Of a DNA stretch of 64,000 nt, positions 50,725-59,391 are shown piece by piece. How positions within the stretch are numbered: position 1 is the stretch's first letter; every line of letters starts with the position of its first letter. A program made the position numbers and the translations under genes. The DNA lies in the NCBI RefSeq assembly GCF_036670025.1, contig NZ_CP137640.1:902001-966000 (forward strand), in the 5' to 3' direction. Source of the DNA: Bacillus_BD oryzisoli (GTDB lineage: Bacteria; Bacillota; Bacilli; Bacillales; Cytobacillaceae). The notes under the pieces were generated by a model. That model saw only the letters and a list, made by a program, of their open reading frames with translations, had not been told where the DNA came from and did no database searches.

Positions 50725-51034
50725 TCATACCAAGTCCTTTCATTGATAGAAAAAAGTATGACGAGTAACTGTTTGAATGATGAAAAAGGAATAGAAAAAC
50801 AAGATTTAAAAGTAGTTACTGGCTATTAATTGCAGATATGATTTATGTAAAAAACTATACTATACAACTAAATATTACCATTTATGTCATAATAATAGAG
50901 TGTCTAAAAACAAAAAGTTTTGTTATATCTGTGAAATAGGTAACAATTAAAACTAATTTCTATAAAAATAGTAATAATATTGTGATCTTTCCATATATAA
51001 AGGTTCTAGATGGTGAGCTGCTACAAAGGTTTGT

Positions 51035-51063
51035 TTGAAAAAATTTCCTATATATGTTAAAAT
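51035..51063 (+). promoter_or_regulatory. Sigma-A promoter of the riboswitch leader
   Basis: TTGAAA (51035-51040), a 17-base spacer and TAAAAT (51058-51063). The expected start near 51070 is just ahead of the aptamer. The 310 bases upstream (50725-51034) show nothing else. Confidence 0.65.
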
Positions 51064-51087
51064 TATCACAAGAAAACAGATGAATAC

Positions 51088-51186
51088 ATAGAGGGAGTAA
51101 CTGCCTGTCATCCTCAGGATTCAAAGTCGTCAAAACGGATTTCATATCCCGGCTTTGAAAACTTTTTAGTTAAGTGAGACTCTATA
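51088..51186 (+). promoter_or_regulatory. yybP-ykoY (Mn2+-sensing) riboswitch aptamer
   Basis: Conserved blocks in order: GAGGGAGTAACTGCC (51091 on), a hairpin TCCTCAGGA, GTCGTCAAAACGG, ATCCCGGCTTTG, and GTGAGAC (51175-51181). P1 forms between ATAGAG (51088-51093) and CTCTAT (51180-51185). These match what I recall of the family, which binds Mn2+ between two loops. The P1 3' strand is also the 5' arm of the terminator, so Mn2+ binding should favour read-through. Confidence 0.87.
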
Positions 51187-51219
51187 GCTGGGAGAATTCC
51201 TGGCTATAGAGTCTTTTTT
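51178..51219 (+). terminator. Riboswitch expression-platform terminator
   Basis: 11-bp perfect stem GACTCTATAGC/GCTATAGAGTC followed by T6. Its 5' arm overlaps the P1 3' strand. Confidence 0.9.
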
Positions 51220-51303
51220 ATAGGATAAATAGGTTGAATTCTTTGAAAATAGTAAAAGGAATTGAACATTGTAACTCGAGTATCAGGAGAAAGGGAGATA
51301 TTA

Positions 51304-53907
51304 ATGAGTAATTATTATCGGGAAAAACCGGATGATGTTATGAAAGCCTTAGGAGTTACAACTAGCGGCTTACGCTCAGCTGAAGTAGATAAAAAAAGAG
51401 AGCGATATGGTTTTAATGAACTGCAGGAAGGAAAACGAAAAAGTACACTTCAAGTATTTTTAGAACAATTTAAAGATTTTCTAGTTATCATCCTGCTTGT
51501 AGCAGCAATTACTTCAGCCTTTCTAGGAGAAGTGGAAAGTACAATTGTTATTATGGTCGTTGTCGTTTTAAATGCCATCCTGGGTACGGTTCAGCAAGTA
51601 AAAGCAGAACAGTCCCTTAACAGTTTAAAGTCACTTTCCTCTCCAACTGCCAAAGTGTTAAGAGATGGGCAGAAGGTTGAAATTCCTTCAAGGGAAGTAA
51701 TCGTAGGAGATATTCTTACTCTGGATGCTGGTGATTTTGTACCGGCAGATGGAAGGATCATTGAGAATTATAGTCTGCAGGTAAACGAAAGCTCACTTAC
51801 AGGTGAATCTCTAGCAGTTGTAAAAGAAATGGATCCGATTCAAAAAGAGGATGTTCCCATCGGTGATAAAAAGAATATGGTGTTCTCGGGAAGTTTTGTC
51901 ACAAATGGACGCGGGGTAGTAGTAGTCACTGATATTGGAATGAAAACTGAAATTGGAAAAATAGCCAATTTATTAGAGTCAGCTCAAGAGAAAAGAACAC
52001 CATTACAGGTAACATTGGATCACTTTGGTAAAAGATTAGCGGTCATCATTATCATCATTGCCCTCATAATATTTGGACTCGACATATTTAGAGGCCGGGG
52101 AATTGGCGATTCTTTCATGTTTGCCGTGTCTCTTGCCGTTGCGGCCATTCCTGAGGCCTTAAGCTCCATTGTAACAATTGTGCTTGCATTCGGAACGCAA
52201 AAGATGGCAAAGGAAAATGCAATTATAAGAAAGCTTCATGCAGTTGAAAGTTTGGGCAGTATTTCTGTTATTTGCTCGGATAAAACAGGAACGTTAACGC
52301 AAAACAAAATGACCGTCCAGCAGCTGTATGTTGATCTAAAGGTCATCCCCCATAACCAGTTAAATAAGGAAAATCAATTAGAAAAAAAGCTTCTCTTAAT
52401 GGCTTTATTGTGTAATGATTCAGTCACAATGGACAAAAAAGAAATTGGCGACCCTACCGAAGTTGCTTTAACGAATTTAGGTGAAGAATATGGTCTTGAT
52501 GAGCTGGTGATCAGAGACCATCATAAAAGGATAGGAGAAATCCCATTTGATTCCGACCGTAAATTAATGAGTACGGTGAATAAGATCGATGGTAAATTTA
52601 TGATGATCACGAAAGGGGCCCTAGATGTTCTGCTTTCCCGTATGAAGCAAATCGAAACATCTGAAGGGATCCTTGATTTTTCTGAAAAACATCGAAAAGA
52701 AATTGGGGAAATGAATGAAAGCTTTTCCATTCAAGGCTTACGTGTTCTCGGCTTTGCCTACAAAGAATTGGCTGAAGGCCAGACCGTTAGTTTTGAAGAT
52801 GAAAAAGATTTAATTTTTGTCGGCTTAACAGCCATGATGGACCCGCCAAGACTAGAATCAAAGACTGCTGTTGAAAATTGTATATCTGCCGGTATTAAAC
52901 CGGTTATGATTACAGGGGATCATAAAATTACAGCTTCAGCAATAGCTAAACAAATAGGAATCTTAAAGGACGAATCAGAAGCGATTGAAGGTGTTGAAAT
53001 TGAAAAGCTGTCAGATGAGGAGCTAAAGGAAAAAGTAGGTGATATTTCCGTTTATGCCCGTGTTTCACCAGAGCATAAAATCCGGATTGTGAATGCCTGG
53101 CAGGAAAAGGGCAATATTGTGGCCATGACAGGTGACGGGGTAAATGACGGCCCTGCCTTAAAGCAGGCTGATATCGGGATTGCCATGGGCATTACCGGTA
53201 CCGAGGTTGCAAAAGATGCATCGGCAATGATCTTAACGGATGATAACTTCTCAACCATCGTAAAAGCAGTCTCAAACGGCAGAAGTATTTACGCCAATAT
53301 TAATAATTCAATTCGGTTTTTACTTGCTGGTAATACTGCTGGTATTTTATCTGTCCTATATGCATCGCTGCTGGCTTTACCGGTACCTTTTGCGCCTGTC
53401 CATCTTTTATTTATTAACTTATTGACAGACAGTCTGCCCGCTATTGCGCTCGGACTTGAGCCGCATAATAAAAATATTATGAAAGAAAAGCCAAGGAATA
53501 TTCATGAACCGTTATTAAATAAGAAATTTGCTGCCTTAATTGGGATTGGCGGTATGCTCATTGCTATTTCAACGATAACAGCCTTCCATATTGGATTGAA
53601 AACAGGTGATGAAGTAGTCGCAAGTACAATGGCTTTTGCCACATTATGTTTAGCAAGATTATTTCATGGATTTAATGTACGAGCAAAGCAATCTGTTTTT
53701 CAAATCGGACTGTTCACGAATAAATATCTCTGGTTCTCCGTTATAGGAGGTATCTTTTTATTACAGATTGTCCTCATGCTGCCGCCTCTGATGGGGATAT
53801 TTGAAACGGCTCCGTTAACAGGAACCCAGTTTGGCTGGATTTATGGACTTGCCTTAATGCCGTTGATTGTCAGTCAGATTTATAAATCACTTTTTATTAA
53901 ATCATAA
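51304..53907 (+). CDS. P2-type cation-transporting ATPase, candidate Mn2+/Ca2+ exporter
   Basis: 867 residues from the ATG after AGGAGAAAGGGAG; the upstream in-frame extension is not needed. Domains are an N-terminal cation ATPase domain (residues 5-65), ten membrane helices, TGES (NESSLTGESL), the helix-4 ion motif AAIPEAL, phosphorylation Asp in CSDKTGTLTQ, KGA in the nucleotide domain, and TGDGVNDGPALK. This is the SERCA/PacL-type group usually called Ca2+ ATPase. Control by a Mn2+ riboswitch makes Mn2+ export a strong possibility, as for known riboswitch-linked homologues in lactic bacteria. Confidence 0.93.
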   Translation: MSNYYREKPDDVMKALGVTTSGLRSAEVDKKRERYGFNELQEGKRKSTLQVFLEQFKDFLVIILLVAAITSAFLGEVESTIVIMVVVVLNAILGTVQQVKAEQSLNSLKSLSSPTAKVLRDGQKVEIPSREVIVGDILTLDAGDFVPADGRIIENYSLQVNESSLTGESLAVVKEMDPIQKEDVPIGDKKNMVFSGSFVTNGRGVVVVTDIGMKTEIGKIANLLESAQEKRTPLQVTLDHFGKRLAVIIIIIALIIFGLDIFRGRGIGDSFMFAVSLAVAAIPEALSSIVTIVLAFGTQKMAKENAIIRKLHAVESLGSISVICSDKTGTLTQNKMTVQQLYVDLKVIPHNQLNKENQLEKKLLLMALLCNDSVTMDKKEIGDPTEVALTNLGEEYGLDELVIRDHHKRIGEIPFDSDRKLMSTVNKIDGKFMMITKGALDVLLSRMKQIETSEGILDFSEKHRKEIGEMNESFSIQGLRVLGFAYKELAEGQTVSFEDEKDLIFVGLTAMMDPPRLESKTAVENCISAGIKPVMITGDHKITASAIAKQIGILKDESEAIEGVEIEKLSDEELKEKVGDISVYARVSPEHKIRIVNAWQEKGNIVAMTGDGVNDGPALKQADIGIAMGITGTEVAKDASAMILTDDNFSTIVKAVSNGRSIYANINNSIRFLLAGNTAGILSVLYASLLALPVPFAPVHLLFINLLTDSLPAIALGLEPHNKNIMKEKPRNIHEPLLNKKFAALIGIGGMLIAISTITAFHIGLKTGDEVVASTMAFATLCLARLFHGFNVRAKQSVFQIGLFTNKYLWFSVIGGIFLLQIVLMLPPLMGIFETAPLTGTQFGWIYGLALMPLIVSQIYKSLFIKS

Positions 53908-53930
53908 TAGACCATTCAGTTTTTCACAGA

Positions 53931-53980
53931 AAAGGGCTGGAGGAAGCTTACATTTGCTTTCGTTCAGCCCTTTCTTTTCT
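53931..53980 (+). terminator. Terminator after the P-type ATPase
   Basis: AAAGGGCTG pairs with CAGCCCTTT, with an inner AAGC/GCTT pairing, followed by a T-rich stretch. Confidence 0.8.
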
Positions 53981-54054
53981 TTTTTTAGGAATGATTTATA
54001 AGGAGAATAGGGAATTCTAGAAAAAACAGTCATTCACTTGGAGGTTGGTCCTCA

Positions 54055-55389
54055 TTGATAACGGAAATACTGGTACTTATTATATTAATCCTTTTAAATG
54101 CATTTTTTGCAGCATCTGAAATTGCTTTAATTTCATTAAATGATAATAAAGTGAAACTGATGGCTGATTCAGGTGATAAAAAATCGATTATGCTGCACAA
54201 ATTAATTGCTGAACCGAGCCGTTTTTTGGCAACCATTCAAATAGGTATTACATTAGCAGGCTTTATGGCCAGTGCTTTTGCAGCAGATAGCTTTGCAGGC
54301 AGATTAGCCCTCGTTCTATATGACTTAGGTGTACCATTAGCAAGAGATTTGCTTGAGACCATTTCTCTAGTTGTTATTACATTGTTATTATCCTATTTTA
54401 CGTTAGTATTTGGCGAGCTTGTACCGAAGCAGCTGGCAATGACAAAAGCGGAGCCCATCTCGCTGTTTGCTGTTACCCCGCTGACCCTTTTGTCGAAGCT
54501 GACAGCACCTTTTGTAAAATTATTAACATTATCGATGAATGTAACGGTAAAGATGTTTGGCGTCGATCCCAATGCAGAAGATGATCATGTTACGGAGGAA
54601 GAAATACGGATGATGGTGGATGTCGGAGAAGAAAAAGGGACGATCCAGTTTACGGAAAAAGAAATGATCAACAATATTTTTGATTTCGATAATAAGACGG
54701 TATCAGATATTATGACACATCGGACAAATATTAGTGCTATTCCAATTGATGCAGACTTGAAGGATACAGTCCATGTGGTTAATTTAGAGAAGTACACAAG
54801 ATATCCGGTGTATTCAGAGGATATCGACCATATTGTCGGTATTTTCAATTCTAAAGACTTACTTGAGTTTTTAGAGGAAACACATACAGAGCTAAAAGAT
54901 TTCAACTTAAAAGAAATGATGCGTGATCCCTATTTTGTGTTAGAATCAACTAAAATAGATCATCTATTTAACGATATGCAGAAAAATAATGTTCAGATGG
55001 CCATTGTGATTGATGAATATGGCGGAACGGATGGAATTGTTACGATTGAGGATTTAATCGAAGAGATCGTCGGGAATATCTTTGATGAATATGATGAGCC
55101 CGATGAAGGGGAGCCAGTTATTACAAAGCTTGATGAATATACATACTTAATGGATGGAACGGTCAGCTTGGATGATGTTGAGGATATTCTTAAGAAGGAT
55201 TTACCAATAGAAGAATACGAAACATTAAGCGGCTTTGTGATCAGCCTGCTTGGGTATATTCCAATTGGCGAGGAAAAACCAACTGTGGAATACGAGGATG
55301 TAATATTTACTTCCCTTGAAACAAATGATCGGCGAATCATGAAAGTAAAAGTTAAAGTAAAAGAACCTGTTAAGACTGAAGAGGTGTAA
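54055..55389 (+). CDS. CNNM/HlyC-CorC-type transporter (hemolysin-like membrane protein)
   Basis: 444 residues. DUF21 membrane domain with about four helices (1-190), containing EIALISLN and FGELVPKQLA. A CBS pair (about 210-335; DIMTHRTNISAIP, YPVYSEDIDHIVGIF, VIDEYGGTDGIVTIEDL) and a CorC_HlyC domain (about 355-440) complete it. The TTG start follows TTGGAGG. Relatives such as MpfA export Mg2+. Next to a Mn2+-responsive ATPase, a divalent-cation role is likely. It overlaps the next start by one base. Confidence 0.92.
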   Translation: MITEILVLIILILLNAFFAASEIALISLNDNKVKLMADSGDKKSIMLHKLIAEPSRFLATIQIGITLAGFMASAFAADSFAGRLALVLYDLGVPLARDLLETISLVVITLLLSYFTLVFGELVPKQLAMTKAEPISLFAVTPLTLLSKLTAPFVKLLTLSMNVTVKMFGVDPNAEDDHVTEEEIRMMVDVGEEKGTIQFTEKEMINNIFDFDNKTVSDIMTHRTNISAIPIDADLKDTVHVVNLEKYTRYPVYSEDIDHIVGIFNSKDLLEFLEETHTELKDFNLKEMMRDPYFVLESTKIDHLFNDMQKNNVQMAIVIDEYGGTDGIVTIEDLIEEIVGNIFDEYDEPDEGEPVITKLDEYTYLMDGTVSLDDVEDILKKDLPIEEYETLSGFVISLLGYIPIGEEKPTVEYEDVIFTSLETNDRRIMKVKVKVKEPVKTEEV

Positions 55390-56585
55390 TGGTGACTGAA
55401 ACGGTTGTAAAAATTAAAGCGCAATACAGCAATAAGATGAAAAAAGGGAATCCGATTGTTTTAAAGGATGCCATCGTAAACATTGATAACTTAGAAACCG
55501 AGGGAATGATTATCAAACTTGTTGATGAACAAGACCAATTTATCGGAAAAGGGTACTATGGAAAACAGAATAAAGGCTTTGGCTGGATTCTGACAAGAAA
55601 AGAAAATGAGGAGATAAATAATGATTTCTTTCGTCATAAAATCATGAAAGCAGTCCAATACAGACAAGCTTTTTTTCAAGACAAGGAAACAACGGCCTTT
55701 CGCGTGTTTAATGGCGAAGGTGATGGAATTGGCGGACTGACCATTGATTATTATGACGGCTATTATGTGCTCAGCTGGTACAGCCTCGGGATTTATCAGT
55801 TTAAAGATGCCATAATTGACGCGTTAACGAATCTTGTCCAATATAAAGGTATCTATCAGAAGAAACGTTTTGCGGAAGATGGAAAATACGTGGAAGAGGA
55901 CGACTTTGTTACAGGTGAACAGGGTCAGTTCCCCCTTATTGTAAAAGAAAATGGTGCCAGCTTTGCTGTTTATTTAAATGATGGCGCCATGGTTGGAGTG
56001 TTTTTAGATCAACGGGAAGTAAGGAAAAGAATACGGGATCGTTATGCGAAAGGAAAGAATGTCTTAAATACCTTCTCGTATACGGGTGCTTTTTCCGTTT
56101 TTGCTGCCCTAGGCGGTGCATTAAAGACTACAAGCGTAGACCTGGCCAATCGAAGCAGAAGTAAAACCATTGAACAGTTCAGTGTCAATGGAATTGATTA
56201 TGAGGCCCAAGATATCATTGTAGAAGATGTATTTCAATATTTTAAATATGCCGTAAAAAAACAGCTGACCTTTGATTTAGTCATATTAGATCCACCGAGC
56301 TTTGCAAGATCGAAAAAGGTAACCTTTAGTGCTGCAAAGGATTATACTAAGTTGTTGAAGCAGGCGATTGCCATAACAGAACCAGACGGGGTTATTGTGG
56401 CTTCTACCAATAGCGCAGCCTTTGACATGAAAAAATTTAAAGGTTTTATCGAAAAGGCATTTCGAGACAGCGGTGAAAAATATAAAATTCTTGAAGAATA
56501 TTCCCTTCCAGCTGACTTTAAAACCATCAATGAATATAAAGAAGGAAACTACTTAAAAGTTGTATTTGTGAAAAAAATAAACTAA
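55389..56585 (+). CDS. Class I rRNA methyltransferase, RlmI-like (YwbD type)
   Basis: 398 residues. An N-terminal PUA-like domain covers about 1-85. The RlmI-type central region (FRVFNGEGDGIGGLTIDYYD) follows, then the SAM-binding domain with LNTFSYTGAFSVFAALGG and catalytic DPPSFARSKK. It probably methylates C5 of a 23S rRNA cytosine. Its ATG overlaps the previous stop (TAATG), so it is coupled to the CNNM gene. A family B palindrome begins at the base after its stop codon. Confidence 0.9.
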   Translation: MVTETVVKIKAQYSNKMKKGNPIVLKDAIVNIDNLETEGMIIKLVDEQDQFIGKGYYGKQNKGFGWILTRKENEEINNDFFRHKIMKAVQYRQAFFQDKETTAFRVFNGEGDGIGGLTIDYYDGYYVLSWYSLGIYQFKDAIIDALTNLVQYKGIYQKKRFAEDGKYVEEDDFVTGEQGQFPLIVKENGASFAVYLNDGAMVGVFLDQREVRKRIRDRYAKGKNVLNTFSYTGAFSVFAALGGALKTTSVDLANRSRSKTIEQFSVNGIDYEAQDIIVEDVFQYFKYAVKKQLTFDLVILDPPSFARSKKVTFSAAKDYTKLLKQAIAITEPDGVIVASTNSAAFDMKKFKGFIEKAFRDSGEKYKILEEYSLPADFKTINEYKEGNYLKVVFVKKIN

Positions 56586-56645
56586 GGTATCAGGCACTAC
56601 AAATGGACAAATGCTTACTAAATCTTTTTGTGGTGCCTGATACTT
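56586..56645. repeat. Palindromic repeat, family B copy 3, between convergent genes
   Basis: GGTATCAGGCACTACA pairs with TGTGGTGCCTGATACTT (one bulge, one G-T pair). It fills the gap between two convergent stop codons, like the copy at 41775. The loop again contains GACAAA-type sequence. Confidence 0.9.
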
Positions 56646-57520
56646 TATATTTTACTTAAAATATAATCTTTAAATTTTGTTACTGGCGGTGACATATATT
56701 TGTGTGAGCAGAAGCTTAAATAGATGTTTCGTTCATATTGAGGACTGACTATTTTAAGTTTTTTGACAGGGAAACGATCAAGTCCATAAATATTAGGAAC
56801 AATGGCAATCCCTAAATTGGCTGCAACGAAGCCGCACACGGTTCCATCATCTGCTAATTCATAGGCAATATTCGGTTTCATATCAATGCTCGTAAACAAT
56901 GAATCAAGGATTGGGCGTAAGTCGCTTTTTTGTTCATAGTAAATAAAAGGATATTGCGCTGCCTCCGTTAAATCTATTTCTTCTTTATCTGCTAAAGGAT
57001 GATTTAAAGGAGTAATCAGCAATAGCTCTTGTTTCAGAATCGGGATAGACGTGATTCCTTCTCCTTCTATGTTAGAAGTAAAGGCGATATCAATTTTATT
57101 GTCTTTAAAATCCTCTTTAATTTCCTTCGTTGTTCCTTGATTTAAGATAAAATTAACCTGACTGTTTTCCTTGACTTGTAAAAAATCATGAATCAATGTA
57201 GGAATAAAATACTGTGAAAGGGAGTGCAAAAAGGAAAGGTTAATCGTACCTTTTCTAGGATCAATTAATAACTGTAATTCCTTTTTGGTATTTTCTAAAT
57301 TCGAGAGAATGGGACGAACCTGTTCATAAAGAAAATAACCATATTGATTTATTTTAACGTTACGGCCTTGTTTATTGAACAAGCACACGCCCAATTCTTT
57401 TTCTAATTCTTTAATAGAATGAGTTAAGCTTGGCTGGGTGATTGCTAATAGCTGGGCTGCCTTTGTATAATGCTCGGTTTCAGCTAAAACACAAAAGTAC
57501 TGGAGTTGATTAAAATTCAC
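56645..57520 (-). CDS. LysR-family transcriptional regulator B
   Basis: 291 residues from a GTG at 57520 preceded by AAAGTGGTGG; a TTG at 57538 is in frame but lies at that SD. The HTH is YTKAAQLLAITQPSLTHSI, followed by a LysR substrate-binding domain. Similarity to the LysR at 49822 covers the full length, so they are paralogues about 6 kb apart in the same orientation. Targets unknown. Confidence 0.92.
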   Translation of the reverse strand: MNFNQLQYFCVLAETEHYTKAAQLLAITQPSLTHSIKELEKELGVCLFNKQGRNVKINQYGYFLYEQVRPILSNLENTKKELQLLIDPRKGTINLSFLHSLSQYFIPTLIHDFLQVKENSQVNFILNQGTTKEIKEDFKDNKIDIAFTSNIEGEGITSIPILKQELLLITPLNHPLADKEEIDLTEAAQYPFIYYEQKSDLRPILDSLFTSIDMKPNIAYELADDGTVCGFVAANLGIAIVPNIYGLDRFPVKKLKIVSPQYERNIYLSFCSHKYMSPPVTKFKDYILSKI

Positions 57521-57719
57521 AGTAACCACCACTTTCAAAAATGATAAATGACTAAAGCATTAGAAAACAAGATTGTTCTACTAGAAATTTATCTTATTTA
57601 TATTGGGATTGTCTATAAGTTTGTTCAATTATTCACAAATAGTTCGAACGTTAACGATACAATTGTTAAAATACCGACATAATCAATGCCAGCCTGAATG
57701 GATTGAATAATAGAAATTT

Positions 57720-57748
57720 AATCCTCCTACGATTGAGGGGGATTTTTT
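57720..57748 (+). terminator. Orphan plus-strand terminator 1
   Basis: AATCCTCC/GGGGGATT (one G-T pair) followed by T6. No plus-strand gene lies upstream of it in the 57521-57820 gap. Confidence 0.7.
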
Positions 57749-57791
57749 CGTTCTTTATTCAGTTGTAAAAAGTTAAGTGGAAACATTGAGT

Positions 57792-57818
57792 GGGTCGAGG
57801 TTCGCTCGACCCTTTTCT
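57792..57818 (+). terminator. Orphan plus-strand terminator 2
   Basis: GGGTCGAG/CTCGACCC with a GTTCG loop and TTTTCTT. It faces the end of hemAT, whose own (minus) side lacks a T run. Confidence 0.6.
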
Positions 57819-57820
57819 TA

Positions 57821-59113
57821 TTAATGAATATCCTGTGATATCATGGTTAAATCAGTGGCAGAAACGGCTACTTCTTTAAAGGCAGAGCCTAATTCATTGG
57901 TTCTGTTGACAAAGGATTGAAGTTCCTGCTCGATTTTTTGATTTTGGATTTTAGTTTCATCTAAGGTAACTAATATTTGTTGGAAGTAATGCTCTGTTTC
58001 CTGCATCGTATTATTTTCATCATTGACGGCTGTCTTGATCATTTCCAGTGATTGCTTTAGTTTTTCAATTTGCGTATTTGTATTTAAAGTCAGGGAGGAT
58101 ACATTTGTAACAGATTTCTTTGTTTCTTCTGATAGTTTTCTTACTTCATCTGCAACGATAGAAAAGCCTCGTCCGTGTTCCCCGGCTCTTGCTGCTTCGA
58201 TGGCTGCATTTAATGAAAGTAAATTGGTTTGATCCGCAATGCCTGTGACAATTTCAACAATTTCCTGTGTTTGTTTTGAAATATCTAAGAGAACCTGGAC
58301 ATCGCTTGAGATATTGTTCACAGAGGACTGAATATTAGATAAATTAACCGTTTGTTTATGTAATTGTTCCTTTCCTTTAAGAGCCCTCTCCTCTGCTAAG
58401 GTAGATAATTCCGAGCCCTTGTTGGCGATGGAAACAATTTCATTTGATTGCGAGCATAAATGTTGGAATGAGGCATCTGTTTCTTGAGATATCGCTGCCA
58501 GATTCAGCGATGCATTTGCAACGGATTCCCGAATATTTCTCTTTTCCTCTTCTGTTTCGATATTGATTCGATTAACCTCAAGCTCGTATGCTTCCAATAC
58601 TAATTGTTGTTCAAAATTTAATATTTTTGTGACTGCAATAATGGCGCTATGACAGTTATCTTTGTTAGGAAGCTGTTCAACAAGAATGGATATGATGGAA
58701 AGAAGCAGGTTTTGAAAAGCTGCCATATACCATTTTGTTGGCAGACCTATTTTGACATGGATAAAGGCGATTCTTTTTCGTTTTTCAATAAATTCTTCAT
58801 CAATGACACCAGAAAACATTTCAAGAAGATGCTGCTTCATTGTCGATTTTAATCGATCGATTGAACTATGATCGTGAATAATATTAACTAAAGACTGCTC
58901 CTGTTCAAGGGACCAATAATATTGGTTTACGATCATGTCCAGTTTTTCATTTATAAATGGCTGCAAAGCATGGATAACATCCAGGTCATCTGTTGTCAAT
59001 CCAATCATTTCTAATTGCTTTTTAACCTCGGCACCATCTGGAATTGCTATTCTGCCGATTCCTTTTGCTAGATTCCATGTCTGTTTTTCTTGCTTTTTTT
59101 TGGTAAAAAACAT
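57821..59113 (-). CDS. hemAT: HemAT-type globin-coupled aerotaxis transducer
   Basis: 430 residues. A globin-coupled sensor domain (about 10-175) has the proximal haem ligand His119 in RIAFIHVKIGL and distal Tyr66 in NQYYWSLE. These equal His123 and Tyr70 of B. subtilis HemAT after a four-residue shift. The C-terminal methyl-accepting domain has the kinase-control hairpin DQTNLLSLNAAIEAARAGEH. No membrane helices, so it is a soluble O2 sensor signalling to CheA. The start at 59113 follows GGTGGAGGGAG. Confidence 0.95.
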   Translation of the reverse strand: MFFTKKKQEKQTWNLAKGIGRIAIPDGAEVKKQLEMIGLTTDDLDVIHALQPFINEKLDMIVNQYYWSLEQEQSLVNIIHDHSSIDRLKSTMKQHLLEMFSGVIDEEFIEKRKRIAFIHVKIGLPTKWYMAAFQNLLLSIISILVEQLPNKDNCHSAIIAVTKILNFEQQLVLEAYELEVNRINIETEEEKRNIRESVANASLNLAAISQETDASFQHLCSQSNEIVSIANKGSELSTLAEERALKGKEQLHKQTVNLSNIQSSVNNISSDVQVLLDISKQTQEIVEIVTGIADQTNLLSLNAAIEAARAGEHGRGFSIVADEVRKLSEETKKSVTNVSSLTLNTNTQIEKLKQSLEMIKTAVNDENNTMQETEHYFQQILVTLDETKIQNQKIEQELQSFVNRTNELGSAFKEVAVSATDLTMISQDIH

Positions 59114-59230
59114 CGATCTCCCTCCACCTAGCAATTTTATATGAATAAATCATACCATATATTAGGCGGTTTTTCCTTTGTTTATTAGGTAAAAATACTC
59201 AATTTTAGCAGTAAAATTAACGTAAAAGTC

Positions 59231-59389
59231 TTATTTGAAAATAGAAAAGAAAGGGAGGACGACGATTAGTAAACAGAGACAAATAGTAGCAAATGCACCA
59301 TATCTTTGCTTCTCCTTCCACAAAGTGATGGCAAAGCCGAAGGTGTAGAGTGTTATGATAATTAAAACAACAGTAATCAGGAGATTCAA
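59231..59389 (-). CDS. Small two-helix membrane protein, 52 residues, end of second germination operon
   Basis: A TTG-started frame beginning two bases after the C-subunit stop, with a perfect SD (AAGGAGGATTAAC) that includes that stop. The product has a hydrophobic helix (LLITVVLIIITLYTFGFAI), a charged turn (WKEKQRYG), a second helix (ATICLCLLIVVLPFFSIF) and a C-terminal Lys. Topology matches the small D-type accessory proteins of germinant receptors and the 83-residue protein at 7234. The identity is inferred from position and topology; no sequence family is recognised. Confidence 0.65.
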   Translation of the reverse strand: MNLLITVVLIIITLYTFGFAITLWKEKQRYGAFATICLCLLIVVLPFFSIFK

Positions 59390-59391
59390 AG

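Noticed and set aside
51070..51225. Mg2+ M-box riboswitch
   Set aside because: Its conserved blocks are absent, whereas the yybP-ykoY blocks appear in order.
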